Below, piece by piece: positions 1 through 8,635 of a stretch of DNA of 64,000 nucleotides. The position numbers and the translations under genes were made by a program. This stretch comes from Fodinibacter sp963833495 (GTDB taxonomy: Bacteria > Actinomycetota > Actinomycetes > Actinomycetales > Dermatophilaceae): the NCBI GenBank assembly GCA_963833495.1, contig CAWHYJ010000012.1, forward strand, positions 62,001-126,000. The letters run 5' to 3'. Under the pieces are notes generated by a model. That model was not told the origin of the DNA. It was given only the letters and a program-made list of their open reading frames with translations, and did no database searches. Position 1 is the stretch's first letter, and every line of letters begins with the position of its first letter.

Positions 1-1073
1 GTGGTCGTCGACCCGGATGCCGGGGACGTGGCCGTGTCGAGCGCGGCGGTCAGCCGGGCGTTGGCCTCGGGGTCGGCCGGGAGCGGTACGTCGCGAAGAT
101 GGGGGAGCAGCTCGTCCCAGACGGCGTCGAGCACCTCGTGGGTGGTCTCGGTGCACGACATCACGGCGACGACGAGGTCGTGCTCGGGCACCACGAGGGC
201 GAACTGGCCGTAGGCACCGTCGGCGCGGAACCCGTGGCGGCTGCGCCACAGCTGGTAGCCGTAGCCGACCGTCCAGTCGACCGGGTCGGGGTGGTGGGTG
301 GTGTCGGCCAGCGCCTGCGTGGCGGTCGCAACCCAGCCGTCCGGCAGCACCTGCCGCCCCTCCCACGCCCCGTCACGGAGCAGGAGCAGGCCGAGGCGGG
401 CGATCGACTCGGTGCTGATGTGCAGGCCGCTGAAGCCGAGATCGGCTCCGGCCCAACGGGTCCAGGCCGCCTCGCGGATACCGACGGGGTCGAGCAGGCG
501 AGGTCGCAGGTAGTCGACCAGCCGCTCGCCGGTGCGCCGCTGCACCGCCAGCGCCAGCATCCGGCTGGCGCCGTTGTGGTACATGAACCACGAGCCGGGC
601 TCCTGCTCGGGCTCGGCACCGAGGAACACGGCCACCGACTCCTCGCCCTGTCCTGCGAAACTGTCCAGGGTGTCGGTGTGGTGACCGGTCGACATCCGCA
701 GGCAGTGCTCGACGGTGATCCGGGCGGCGCGCGGCCCGGCGTCGCCGGCCGCCTCGGGGAACACGTCGACCAGGCGCTCGTCGCGAGCCAGCAACCCCTC
801 GGCCTCGGCGAACGCGGCAGCGATGGCAAGGAAGGTCTTGCTCACCGAGTAGACCAGCCGGATGCCGTCGCGCGGCCAGGGCCGCCACGCTCCTTCGGCA
901 ACCACGTGCCCGTGGCGGATGACCACCACGCCGTGCGGCTCGGTGGCCTTGCGCTCCCAGCGGCGCACCATCGCCAGCACCGCGTCGGAGGGAACACCCT
1001 GCTGCTCGGGCGTGCTGGTGGGCAGTTCCGGACCCGTGGGGGCCACTGGCTCGCGCGGGTCGGTGAGGCTCAT
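1..1073 (-). CDS. Serine hydrolase, beta-lactamase/class C family (3' end outside window)
   Basis: I translated this frame by hand from ATG at 1073; it stays open to the window edge (about 357 codons), so the C-terminus is missing. The class C beta-lactamase/D-alanyl carboxypeptidase signature is present: S76-V-S-K79 is the SxxK nucleophile motif and Y165-H-N167 the Y-x-N motif. A GAYGQF stretch further on resembles the third active-site loop. There is no signal peptide, so a cytosolic esterase or peptidase is more likely than a secreted penicillin-binding protein; the substrate cannot be told. A -10-like hexamer sits 6 nt upstream of the ATG. The gene diverges from the Ddn-like gene at 1205. 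Confidence 0.85.
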   Translation of the reverse strand, partial: MSLTDPREPVAPTGPELPTSTPEQQGVPSDAVLAMVRRWERKATEPHGVVVIRHGHVVAEGAWRPWPRDGIRLVYSVSKTFLAIAAAFAEAEGLLARDERLVDVFPEAAGDAGPRAARITVEHCLRMSTGHHTDTLDSFAGQGEESVAVFLGAEPEQEPGSWFMYHNGASRMLALAVQRRTGERLVDYLRPRLLDPVGIREAAWTRWAGADLGFSGLHISTESIARLGLLLLRDGAWEGRQVLPDGWVATATQALADTTHHPDPVDWTVGYGYQLWRSRHGFRADGAYGQFALVVPEHDLVVAVMSCTETTHEVLDAVWDELLPHLRDVPLPADPEANARLTAALDTATSPASGSTT

Positions 1074-1079
1074 CCCGTC

Positions 1080-1085
1080 ACCTTA
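1080..1085 (-). promoter_or_regulatory. -10 element, leaderless serine hydrolase gene
   Basis: TAAGGT on the minus strand, separated from the ATG at 1073 by exactly 6 nt, with no purine-rich ribosome binding site between. The transcript probably begins at or next to the start codon. Confidence 0.5.
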
Positions 1086-1192
1086 CGAGGGCAGTCGCCG
1101 GGCTGGGCCGGGCGTCTCGGTGCGGGGGGCGGTCGTGGGTCGCGGGCGCGGCGCGCGGCGCGCGGCCTCAAGGATCGACGTCCCCCGGTTGC

Positions 1193-1198
1193 TACCGT
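1193..1198 (+). promoter_or_regulatory. -10 element, leaderless Ddn-like gene
   Basis: TACCGT ends 6 nt before the ATG at 1205, leaving no room for a Shine-Dalgarno sequence. This indicates leaderless transcription. Confidence 0.5.
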
Positions 1199-1204
1199 CG
1201 TGCG

Positions 1205-1729
1205 ATGGGACTCGCCGCCGACCTCGACTACCGCATCGGCGACCCCACCGCGCTGCATCGGTCTGTGCGGGCCGTGGCGTCCACGGCGCCCGGCGCCCGG
1301 GTGCTCGCCCACACCCTGCCGATGCTGGACCGGGCGTTCGCTCGGGTCAGCGGGGGACGCACCACGGCGATCGAGCTGCTGGCCGGGCTCCCGCTCCTGG
1401 GGCTGACGTCGACCGGCCGGCGCAGCGGACAGCCGCGGTACGCGCCGCTGGTCGCCATCCCCTTCCGCGAGTCGCTCGCGCTGCTCGGGACGAACTTCGG
1501 TCAGACCAGCACGCCGACCTGGGTGCTGAACCTCGAGGCGGAACCGCGGGCCACCGTGACGCATCGCGACGTGACCCTGGCCGTGGTGGCGCGGCCCGCG
1601 GACGAGTGGGAGCGGGAGGACATCCTGGCCAGGGCGGGAGAGGTCTACATCGGCTACCCGAAGTACCTCCGGCGGATCACCGGTCGACGGGTGCGGGTGT
1701 TCGTGCTGGAGCGTCCGCCGACCTCCTGA
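1205..1729 (+). CDS. Nitroreductase/deazaflavin (F420)-dependent oxidoreductase, Ddn family
   Basis: 174 aa. The central segment TSTGRRSGQPRYAPLV is typical of the split beta-barrel DUF385/Ddn family, which reduces quinones or nitro compounds with F420H2. The following LGTNFGQTSTPTWVLNL and the C-terminal pattern ending RVRVFVLE also fit. The length is usual for the family. It is predicted cytosolic, possibly membrane-associated through the hydrophobic ELLAGLPLLGL stretch. The substrate is unknown. The F420-type LLM protein at 26293 supports use of this cofactor by the host. The ATG is preceded by a -10-like hexamer. Confidence 0.85.
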   Translation: MGLAADLDYRIGDPTALHRSVRAVASTAPGARVLAHTLPMLDRAFARVSGGRTTAIELLAGLPLLGLTSTGRRSGQPRYAPLVAIPFRESLALLGTNFGQTSTPTWVLNLEAEPRATVTHRDVTLAVVARPADEWEREDILARAGEVYIGYPKYLRRITGRRVRVFVLERPPTS

Positions 1730-1763
1730 GCCAGGCCCGGAGGCCGGCTGGCACGATGAGCGC

Positions 1764-2039
1764 GTGCGAGTGACAGTGCGGGTGCGCCCTGGAGCGTCCA
1801 GGACGCGCGTCGGGGGCCGCTGGGGCGAGGAGGAGGTGCTCGGGGTGTCCGTGGGCGCACGGGCCGTCGACGGCGCTGCTACGGCCGCGGTACGGGCCGC
1901 GGTGGCCGAGGCGTTCGGGGTGCGACCCCGGCACGTCGCGCTGGTGGCCGGGGAGCGCTCACGGACCAAGGTGCTCGAGGTCGACGTCGACGAGGCGACC
2001 GGGCGCGGCATCCTGGGCCGTCTCCTGGCCGACGGCTGA
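1764..2039 (+). CDS. DUF167 (YggU-like) family protein
   Basis: 91 aa from GTG at 1764. The opening VTVRVRPGASRTRVGG and the later GERSRTKVLEV match the DUF167/YggU fold, a small alpha/beta protein of unknown function. A loop rich in Gly and Trp lies around residues 18-25. It follows the Ddn-like gene by 34 nt and may share its transcript. It converges on qcrB and is separated from it by a strong hairpin at 2074-2108. The function is not known, although the family is widespread. Confidence 0.8.
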   Translation: MRVTVRVRPGASRTRVGGRWGEEEVLGVSVGARAVDGAATAAVRAAVAEAFGVRPRHVALVAGERSRTKVLEVDVDEATGRGILGRLLADG

Positions 2040-2073
2040 GGACCGGTCGAGGCCCACCGGAGGCGGAGACGCG

Positions 2074-2108
2074 GCGTGCCGCGCACCCGAGGTGGGTGCG
2101 CGGCACGC
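2074..2108. terminator. Bidirectional terminator-like hairpin
   Basis: A perfect 15-bp inverted repeat (2074-2088 pairing with 2094-2108) around a 5-nt loop lies between the convergent DUF167 and qcrB genes. There is no U tract on either side, as is common for actinobacterial terminators. Confidence 0.7.
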
Positions 2109-2126
2109 GACGTGCTCGACGGCTGG

Positions 2127-3914
2127 TCAGTGCCGGCCGGCGGGCTCCCCGGACTCGACTTCGACGGCCGTCTTCTCGGCCGCGTCGGCCTCGATCGGGC
2201 GGGCACCACCGGAGGCCGACGGCTCGATCGCCTCGTGCTCGACACCATGGTGCTGGGCGGCGGCGAACTCGGCGGGCGTGACCGGGTTGACCGTGTCGGC
2301 GAAGTAGAACCGTGAGAGCCGGGCCCGCAGGCGGTCCTTGCGGTGGGCCTTGCGCTCCACGCCGTTCTCGTCGAGGTTGCTCTCGATCTGGATCGGGGCA
2401 ACAGGCTCGTGCTGCACGAGGATCCACTGCTCGGGGGTGAGCTCGGCGCTCGTCTCGTGCCGCTCGAAGTACCTTCCGTCGGGCGTGCGGACGATGGTGC
2501 CGGTCTCGCGGCCGTGCAGCACGGTGTCGCGGTCACGACGCTGCAGCGACAGGCAGATGCGCTTGGTCACCCAGAACATGATGGGCGGCAGCACGAACAG
2601 GCCGATGCGGAAGAACCAGGTGATGTCGTTGATCGACAGGCCCAGCTTGATCGCCATGATGTCGTTGCCGGCGGCGAACCAGAACACCGAGTAGGCGGTG
2701 ATGGCAGCCATGCCCAGCCCGGTGCGCGTGGGCGCGTTGCGCGGCCGGTCGAGCAGGTGGTGCTCGCGGTTGTCACCGGTGACCCAGCGTTCGATGAACG
2801 GATAGATGCCGAGCACGGTGTAGACCAGCGGCAGCAGCACCAGGGCCCCGAGCGCGATGTTCAGCGACAGGGTGAACCCGAAGGCCGAGACCTCGAGCCA
2901 GCCCGGCAGCAGGCGCAGCGCGCCGTCGGCGAAGCCCATGTACCAGTCGGGCTGCGAGCCCGCGGTCACGGGGGAGGGGTCGTAGGGACCGTAGGCCCAG
3001 ATCGGGTTGATCTGGACCAGGGCCGACATCATCGCGATGACGCCGAAGACGATGAAGAAGAAGCCACCGGCCTTGGCGGCGTAGACCGGCATCACCGGGA
3101 AGCCGACGACGTTCTCGTTGGTGCGGCCCGGGCCGGGGAACTGGGTGTGCTTCTGCACGAAGACCAGCCCGATGTGCGCGGTGAACAACCCGATGAGTGC
3201 GGCCGGGATCAGCAGGATGTGGGCGCTGTAGAGCCGGGGGATGATCATCTCGCCGGGGAACGGGCCGCCGAAGATCATGAAGGCCAGGTAGGAGCCGATG
3301 ACCGGGGCCGTCTGCACGAAGCCCTCCATGGCCCGCAGGCCGGTGCCGGAGAGCAGGTCGTCGGGCAGCGAGTAGCCCGCGAAGCCCTCGATGATGGCGA
3401 GCAGGGCGAGCACCGAGCCGATGACCCAGTTGATCTCGCGCGGCTTGCGGAAGGCCCCGGTGAAGAACACCCGGAACATGTGCACCGACAGGGCGACGAT
3501 GAACATCAGCGCGGCCCAGTGGTGGATCTGGCGGATGATCAGGCCGCCCTTGATGTCGAAGGAGATGTTCAGCGTCGAGGCGTATGCCTCGGACATGCTG
3601 ACCCCGCGCAGCGGCACGTAGGAGCCGTCGTAGACCGTGTGGCCGGCGCTCGGGACGAACCAGAAGGTCAGGAACGCCCCGGTCAGCAGGCAGATGATCA
3701 TCGAGTACATCGCGATCTCGCCGAGCATGAACGACCAGTGGTCGGGGAAGACCTTCTTCATCAGGTAGCCGACCGGCTTGGCGGCGCCGGTGCGGTCGTC
3801 GACCCAGCCGGCGAGGCCGCCGACCTTGCGGGCGGCGGCACCCGGAGGTGCCGAGACGGGCCGGTCGCCCTCGCGGAGCGCGTCCGCGGGACGTGCGGTG
3901 GTGTCGGTGCTCAT
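2127..3914 (-). CDS. qcrB: Cytochrome bc1 complex cytochrome b subunit
   Basis: 595 aa, the menaquinol-oxidising membrane subunit of the actinobacterial bc1:aa3 supercomplex. The heme-ligand helix QIHHWAALMFIVALSVHMFR and several further membrane segments are visible. So is the long C-terminal cytosolic extension beyond the two cytochrome b domains that is characteristic of actinobacterial QcrB. The last 60 residues or so are acidic and low-complexity. The ATG overlaps the qcrA stop codon (ATGA), so translation is coupled. It is the last gene of ctaE-qcrC-qcrA-qcrB and ends before the hairpin at 2074-2108. Confidence 0.97.
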   Translation of the reverse strand: MSTDTTARPADALREGDRPVSAPPGAAARKVGGLAGWVDDRTGAAKPVGYLMKKVFPDHWSFMLGEIAMYSMIICLLTGAFLTFWFVPSAGHTVYDGSYVPLRGVSMSEAYASTLNISFDIKGGLIIRQIHHWAALMFIVALSVHMFRVFFTGAFRKPREINWVIGSVLALLAIIEGFAGYSLPDDLLSGTGLRAMEGFVQTAPVIGSYLAFMIFGGPFPGEMIIPRLYSAHILLIPAALIGLFTAHIGLVFVQKHTQFPGPGRTNENVVGFPVMPVYAAKAGGFFFIVFGVIAMMSALVQINPIWAYGPYDPSPVTAGSQPDWYMGFADGALRLLPGWLEVSAFGFTLSLNIALGALVLLPLVYTVLGIYPFIERWVTGDNREHHLLDRPRNAPTRTGLGMAAITAYSVFWFAAGNDIMAIKLGLSINDITWFFRIGLFVLPPIMFWVTKRICLSLQRRDRDTVLHGRETGTIVRTPDGRYFERHETSAELTPEQWILVQHEPVAPIQIESNLDENGVERKAHRKDRLRARLSRFYFADTVNPVTPAEFAAAQHHGVEHEAIEPSASGGARPIEADAAEKTAVEVESGEPAGRH

Positions 3915-5059
3915 CAGCCACGCTCCCAGAAGCTCGGGCCGACCGCTTCCTGGAACGGGGCGGCAGAGACGAGGTATCCCTCGTCGTCAACGGTAATCTG
4001 CAGCTGCGGCAGGGGCCGCTTCGCGGGACCGAAGATCACCTTCGCGTCCTGCGTCACGTCGAAGGTTGACTGGTGGCACGGGCAGAGCAGGTGGTGCGTC
4101 TGCTGCTCGTAGAGGCCGACCGGGCATCCGACGTGGGTGCAGATCTTGGAGTAGGCAACGATGCCGTTGTAGCCCCAGTCACGCTGCTTCTGGGACTTGA
4201 TGATGTCTTCGTCGAGGCGCATGAGGAGGACGGCCGCCTTGGCCTTCTCCTCGAGGAGGTTGGGGGTGCCACCGTCGCCGGTGACGGGGTCGGGGAGCAG
4301 GCCCTGCGGCATCACGTGGAACACCGAGCCGATGGTGACGTCCTCGGCCTTGATGGGGGTGTTCTCGGGGTCGCGCATGAGGCGCAGCGGCTTGAAGGTG
4401 GGGTCCTGGCCGGGGCCGCTCGGGCCGCCGTTCCAGAACGTCTGCGACAGGCTGTTCTGCGGCATCGGGCCGAGCGAGCCGGCCACCTGCAGCACGAGCG
4501 GGACGGCGAACAGGCCGAGCGCCCCACCGAGGGTGTACTTGATCAACGGGCGGCGGGTGATCTGAGAGCTCCCGCCACCCTCCTTGAGCACCTCGACGAC
4601 CCGCTCGCGCGACTCGTCGGTGGCGCGCATCTGGTGGCGCTCCTCGACGACCTCCTCGTCGGGCATCAGCGTCTTGGCCCAGTGCACCGCACCGAAGCCG
4701 ATGCCGAGCAGGCCCAGGGCCATGCTGACGCCGAGGGCGAAGTTGGAGGCGCTCGTCTCGCCGATGCCGGGCACGAAGATCGTGGTCTCGAGGCTGATCG
4801 CGAAGTAGCAGACGATGAAGGCCAGGGTGCCCAGGATCGAGATGCCGAACAGGGTGGCGACCTGCTTCTCGGCGCGGCGGGCGGCGTCCTCGTCGAGGTC
4901 GGCCATCCGCGCGACGTGCTCGGGCAGGCCCGGGTTGGTGAACCGCTCGGGGAGGCCACCGTCTCCGACGACGTGGCCCTGGTCGAGCCGCACGGCGGTG
5001 CCGTGCTCGGAGGGGGGTGCCACCTCGCTGCCGGGGTGGGTGGTGTCCTGCTCGTTCAT
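3914..5059 (-). CDS. qcrA: Cytochrome bc1 complex Rieske iron-sulfur subunit
   Basis: 381 aa. Three N-terminal membrane helices (roughly residues 70-90, 108-130 and 178-200) mark the actinobacterial three-helix Rieske type. The 2Fe-2S site is complete: C307-T-H309 and C326-P-C-H329 are the ligands, with C312 and C328 placed for the conserved disulfide. The protein passes electrons from menaquinol at QcrB to the diheme QcrC. It starts 49 nt downstream of qcrC, and its stop codon overlaps the qcrB start. Confidence 0.97.
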   Translation of the reverse strand: MNEQDTTHPGSEVAPPSEHGTAVRLDQGHVVGDGGLPERFTNPGLPEHVARMADLDEDAARRAEKQVATLFGISILGTLAFIVCYFAISLETTIFVPGIGETSASNFALGVSMALGLLGIGFGAVHWAKTLMPDEEVVEERHQMRATDESRERVVEVLKEGGGSSQITRRPLIKYTLGGALGLFAVPLVLQVAGSLGPMPQNSLSQTFWNGGPSGPGQDPTFKPLRLMRDPENTPIKAEDVTIGSVFHVMPQGLLPDPVTGDGGTPNLLEEKAKAAVLLMRLDEDIIKSQKQRDWGYNGIVAYSKICTHVGCPVGLYEQQTHHLLCPCHQSTFDVTQDAKVIFGPAKRPLPQLQITVDDEGYLVSAAPFQEAVGPSFWERG

Positions 5060-5107
5060 CGGGATACCGATCTTCTCGTCGAGGTGCGGGTGGGGACGAC
5101 GCGGACG

Positions 5108-5917
5108 CTAGGCCGACTTCGAGCCGAGCCAGACGGCGCAGCCCACGAGGATGCCGAGCCCGAAGACCCAGGCGAAGAGCCCCTCGGTGACCGGGCCGAG
5201 CGACCCCAGCGCCATGCCGCCGGGGTTCTCCTGCTTGTCGATGGTGTCGAGGAACGCGATGATGTCGCGCTTGTTCTCGGAGGACAGGTTGGTGTCACTG
5301 AACACCGGCATGCTCTGCGGGCCGGTGATCATGGCCTGGTAGATGTGCTTGTTCGAGATGTCACCGATCGCGGGGGCGTACTTGCCGCGGGTGAGGGCGC
5401 CGCCGGCACCGGCGGCGTTGTGGCACATCGCGCAGTTGACGCGGAACAGCTCGCCGCCCGCAGCCGCATTCCCCTTGCTGGGGTCGACGGCCTCGTCGGA
5501 CGGGACCGCGGGGCCCGGGGCGAGCGAGGCGATGTAGGCCGCCATGGAGTCGATCTGCGGCTGGGTGAACTTGGGCTCGCCCCCGGGCGCCTGGACCATC
5601 GGCCCGGACAACGGCATCCGGCCGGTGCCCACCTGGAAGTCGACTGCCGCCGCGCCGACGCCCGCCAGCGCGGGGCCGGCGATCTTGTCGCCGTTGCCGG
5701 TCGCCCGGCCCTCGGCGTTCTGGCCGTGGCACGAGGCGCAGTTGGCCAGGAACAGCTGGCGGCCCTCCTCGATCGACTGGGCGGGCAGGGCCTGGGTCGT
5801 GGCGTCGGCCTCCTTGGGTGCGACGACGGCGTAGACGGCGCCGGTGAGGAACAGGCCGAGCATCAGCAGGACGGCGATCGCCGCCGGGTGCCGGCGGCGG
5901 GCTGCCAGTGAGTTCAC
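5108..5917 (-). CDS. qcrC: Cytochrome bc1 complex diheme cytochrome c subunit
   Basis: 269 aa. There is an N-terminal membrane anchor (about residues 12-33) and two heme-attachment motifs, C60-A-S-C63-H64 and C162-A-M-C165-H166, each in a class I cytochrome c domain. A C-terminal membrane helix lies in the last 30 residues. This diheme form is the actinobacterial cytochrome cc that carries electrons directly to the CuA site of the aa3 oxidase without a soluble cytochrome c. It lies between ctaE and qcrA in the respiratory operon. Confidence 0.97.
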   Translation of the reverse strand: MNSLAARRRHPAAIAVLLMLGLFLTGAVYAVVAPKEADATTQALPAQSIEEGRQLFLANCASCHGQNAEGRATGNGDKIAGPALAGVGAAAVDFQVGTGRMPLSGPMVQAPGGEPKFTQPQIDSMAAYIASLAPGPAVPSDEAVDPSKGNAAAGGELFRVNCAMCHNAAGAGGALTRGKYAPAIGDISNKHIYQAMITGPQSMPVFSDTNLSSENKRDIIAFLDTIDKQENPGGMALGSLGPVTEGLFAWVFGLGILVGCAVWLGSKSA

Positions 5918-5972
5918 GGTGCGTTCCTGTCGTCTGGTGCGGTTCGGGGGTCGGGGCCGGCTGTGGCTGGGG

Positions 5973-6650
5973 TCACTTCAGGACGTAGATCATGATGAAC
6001 AAGGCGATCCACACGACGTCGACGAAGTGCCAGTAGTAGGAGGTGACGACCGCGCCGGTGGCCTGCGCGTGCGAGTAGTGACGGGTGGTGAAGGTGCGCC
6101 CGATGATGAGGAGGAACGCGATCAGCCCACCGGTGACGTGCATGCCGTGGAAGCCGGTGGCGAGGTAGAACACCGAGCCGTAGGCGTCGGAGGACAGGCT
6201 CACGCCCTCCTGGATCAGGTGGGCGTACTCGTAGATCTGGCCGGCGATGAAGGTGGCGCCGAAGGCATAGGTGAGGACGTACCACTCACGCATGCCCCAG
6301 GCGGAGACCTTGAGCAGCGAGGTGCCGGCCGGGCGGGCGGCGATGCCCTTCTCAGCCTGCAGCACGCCGAGCTGGCACCACACCGACGACACGACCAGCA
6401 CGATGGTGTTGGCCAGGGCGAACGGCACGTTGAGCATGACGGTGCGCTCTTCCCAGAGCTGGCTCTCGTGGCCGCGGATCGTGAAGTAGAACGCGAACAG
6501 CGCCGCGAAGAACATCAGCTCGCTCGACAGCCACACCATGGTGCCGACGGCCACCAGGTTGGGGCGTGTCGCGGGCCCCTGGCCCGGGATCGAGGGAACG
6601 GGCCCGGTGGGCCGGGCCTGGGGTGCTGTCTGAGTCGCCACGGACGACAT
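5973..6650 (-). CDS. ctaE: Cytochrome c oxidase subunit III
   Basis: 225 aa from ATG at 6650. The frame stays open upstream for another 44 codons, but that part has no family character. The chosen start gives a short polar N-terminus and then WLSSELMFFAALFAFYF, a hallmark of heme-copper oxidase subunit III. Conserved GFHGMHVTGG and the ending YYWHFVDVVWIALF follow. It is a five-helix version of the subunit. It is first in the ctaE-qcrCAB operon and diverges from the receiver gene at 6736. Confidence 0.95.
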   Translation of the reverse strand: MSSVATQTAPQARPTGPVPSIPGQGPATRPNLVAVGTMVWLSSELMFFAALFAFYFTIRGHESQLWEERTVMLNVPFALANTIVLVVSSVWCQLGVLQAEKGIAARPAGTSLLKVSAWGMREWYVLTYAFGATFIAGQIYEYAHLIQEGVSLSSDAYGSVFYLATGFHGMHVTGGLIAFLLIIGRTFTTRHYSHAQATGAVVTSYYWHFVDVVWIALFIMIYVLK

Positions 6651-6723
6651 TATGGCCGTATCTGCCGACGGGCGCTTCGGTGACCCCCCGAAAGGCTCGA
6701 CAAGTTGCGCGACGGGCCACCGG

Positions 6724-6729
6724 TACGAT
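6724..6729 (+). promoter_or_regulatory. -10 element, leaderless receiver gene
   Basis: TACGAT, then 6 nt, then the ATG at 6736. No ribosome binding site fits in between, so the transcript is probably leaderless. Confidence 0.5.
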
Positions 6730-6735
6730 GCCCGC

Positions 6736-7185
6736 ATGACCTCTTCGCACGACGCCGGCACCCCGGCGCAGGCCTCGAGCACCGACGCCGTCCACCGCGT
6801 CTCGGTGCTGCTCTACAGCGACGACATCACCACGCGCGACGCCGTGCGGGCGGCCGCCGGGCGGCGCCCGGCGCGTGACGTCGAGATCGTGTCGTGGCGT
6901 GAGTGCGCGACCCCCGAGGCGGTCATCGAGGCCATGGATGCCGGCGGCTTCGACGTCGTCGTGCTCGACGGCGAGGCGAGCCCGGCCGGTGGCCTGGGCC
7001 TGTGCCGCCAGCTGAAGAACGAGATCTTCCGGTGCCCGCCGATCCTGGTGCTCACCGGCCGCCCCCAGGACGGCTGGCTGGCCGGCTGGTCGCTCGCCGA
7101 CGACGCCGTGTCGCACCCGCTCGACCCGATCGCCGTCGCGGAGGCCGTCGCTGGCCTGGCGCGCCTTCGGGTCGCGGTCGGCTGA
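6736..7185 (+). CDS. Degenerate response-regulator receiver protein
   Basis: 149 aa from ATG at 6736. It is a single CheY-like domain with no output domain. The acidic pair (D29, D30), the likely phosphoacceptor D78 in VVVLDGE and T107 in LVLTGR are present. The conserved lysine before the beta5 proline is replaced by H126 in VSHPLDP, so phosphorylation-dependent switching may be altered. No histidine kinase is nearby. It ends 5 nt before trpD and probably shares its transcript, which suggests coordination with tryptophan synthesis or with the divergent respiratory operon. Its role is unknown. Confidence 0.75.
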   Translation: MTSSHDAGTPAQASSTDAVHRVSVLLYSDDITTRDAVRAAAGRRPARDVEIVSWRECATPEAVIEAMDAGGFDVVVLDGEASPAGGLGLCRQLKNEIFRCPPILVLTGRPQDGWLAGWSLADDAVSHPLDPIAVAEAVAGLARLRVAVG

Positions 7186-7190
7186 CCGGC

Positions 7191-8264
7191 GTGACCACCT
7201 CGACCCCGGCCGGGTTCACCTGGCCGGACCTCCTCGCCGCGCTGCTGCGCCGCGAGGACCTCAGCACCGAGCAGGCCGGCTGGGCGATGGACCAGGTGAT
7301 GAGCGGCGAGGCCTCGCCCGTGCAGCTCGCCGGGTTCCTCGTCGCCCTACGGGCCAAGGGCGAGTCGGTCGAGGAGCTGCGCGGGCTCGCCGACGTCATG
7401 CTCGAGCACGCCCACCGCATCGAGGTCCCCGGCGAGACGATCGACATCGTCGGCACCGGGGGCGACCGGATGCACTCGGTGAACATCTCGACGATGGCAG
7501 CCATCGTCCTCGCGTCCACCGGGCTGCGGGTGGTCAAGCACGGCAACCGGGCGGCCTCGTCGTCCTCCGGCTCGGCCGACGTCCTCGAGGAGCTCGGTGT
7601 CGACCTGACGCTGGCACCCGACGCGGTGGCCGAGGTCGCCGACCGGGCGGGCATCACGTTCTGCTTCGCCGCGGCCTTCCACCCGTCGATGCGCCACGCG
7701 GCGGCGGCCCGGTCGGGTCTCGGCGTGGGCACCGTGTTCAACGCCCTCGGCCCACTGACCAACCCGGGGCAGCCGACCTACGCCGCGGTCGGGGTGGCCG
7801 ATGCCCGGATCGCCCCGCTCATCGCCGGCGTCTTCGCGGGCCGCGGCCGGGCGGCATCCGTCTTCCGCGGCGACGACGGCCTCGACGAGCTCACCCTCGC
7901 CACCACCTCGACGATCTGGTGGGTGCGTGACGGCGCCGTCACCCAGCTGACCCTCGACCCGACCGACGTGGGCCTCGATCACGCCCCGGTCGAGAGCCTG
8001 CGCGGCGGTGACGCCGCCTACAACGCCCGGGTGGCGCGCGACCTGCTCGCGGGGGAGCAGGGCCCGGTGCGCGATGCCGTGCTGCTCAACGCCGGCATCG
8101 CGCTGGCGACGGCATCCGGCCTGGGCGAGCCGACCGTGTCGCGGGTGTCGCTCACCGCCGCGGTGCGCGAGGGGATGGACCGCGCCGAGGCCGCCATCGA
8201 CTCCGGCGACGCGCAGGCGCTGCTCGACCGGTGGGTCGAGGCCACCGCCGCCTACGCGGGCTGA
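7191..8264 (+). CDS. trpD: Anthranilate phosphoribosyltransferase
   Basis: 357 aa from GTG at 7191. It transfers phosphoribose from PRPP to anthranilate, the second step of the tryptophan branch. The diagnostic PRPP loop GTGGDRMHSVNIST begins near residue 88 and is followed by KHGNRAASSSSGSADVLEELG-type residues lining the anthranilate tunnel. The later GLDELTL motif also fits. Length matches the family. As in mycobacteria, trpD stands apart from the other trp genes and next to ctaE/qcr. It ends inside a hairpin shared with the convergent gene. Confidence 0.96.
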   Translation: MTTSTPAGFTWPDLLAALLRREDLSTEQAGWAMDQVMSGEASPVQLAGFLVALRAKGESVEELRGLADVMLEHAHRIEVPGETIDIVGTGGDRMHSVNISTMAAIVLASTGLRVVKHGNRAASSSSGSADVLEELGVDLTLAPDAVAEVADRAGITFCFAAAFHPSMRHAAAARSGLGVGTVFNALGPLTNPGQPTYAAVGVADARIAPLIAGVFAGRGRAASVFRGDDGLDELTLATTSTIWWVRDGAVTQLTLDPTDVGLDHAPVESLRGGDAAYNARVARDLLAGEQGPVRDAVLLNAGIALATASGLGEPTVSRVSLTAAVREGMDRAEAAIDSGDAQALLDRWVEATAAYAG

Positions 8265-8282
8265 GCGCCGGGCGGCTCAGCC
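8259..8282. terminator. Hairpin covering two convergent stop codons
   Basis: A perfect 8-bp stem (8259-8266 with 8275-8282) has an 8-nt loop. It includes both the trpD stop (8262-8264) and the stop of the opposing Lrp-type gene (8277-8279). It may end transcription from either side. Confidence 0.5.
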
Positions 8283-8558
8283 GTCGAGGCCGAGGCTGAA
8301 GGCCGCCTCGAGGTCGTGCGAGGAGTAGGTGCGGAACGCGATGTGCGTGTTGGTGCCGGTGACACCGGTGACCTTGTTGAGCCGGTCGGCGATGACGTCG
8401 GCGAGGTCCTCGTGGTGGCGCACCCGCACCATCGCGACCAGGTCGGCGTCGCCGGCCACGGAGTAGACCTCCGTGACGCCGTCGAGGTCGGCGATCTCCT
8501 GCGCGACCTCGGGGATGCGGTCGACGTCGGCGGTGATGAGGACGATGGCGGTGATCAC
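8277..8558 (-). CDS. Stand-alone Lrp/AsnC ligand-binding (RAM) domain protein
   Basis: 93 aa, only the effector-binding half of an Lrp/AsnC regulator with no helix-turn-helix. The pattern AIVLITADVDRIPEV...GVTEVYSVAGDADLVAMV fits the RAM (SMART) fold, which binds small molecules such as amino acids at subunit interfaces. Such proteins may modulate full Lrp partners or act as sensors. Its place next to trpD suggests an amino-acid signal, but that is only an inference. The GTG start has a -10-like hexamer 6 nt upstream. Confidence 0.85.
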   Translation of the reverse strand: MITAIVLITADVDRIPEVAQEIADLDGVTEVYSVAGDADLVAMVRVRHHEDLADVIADRLNKVTGVTGTNTHIAFRTYSSHDLEAAFSLGLDG

Positions 8559-8564
8559 CGGCCC

Positions 8565-8570
8565 AGACTA
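8565..8570 (-). promoter_or_regulatory. -10 element, leaderless RAM-domain gene
   Basis: TAGTCT on the minus strand, 6 nt before the GTG at 8558, with no ribosome binding site. Confidence 0.45.
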
Positions 8571-8635
8571 GCCGGGCGCCGCGCAGCGGCACCGACACCG
8601 GATGCCGGGTCGTGGCGCCCGTGCCCGAGCTCGGG

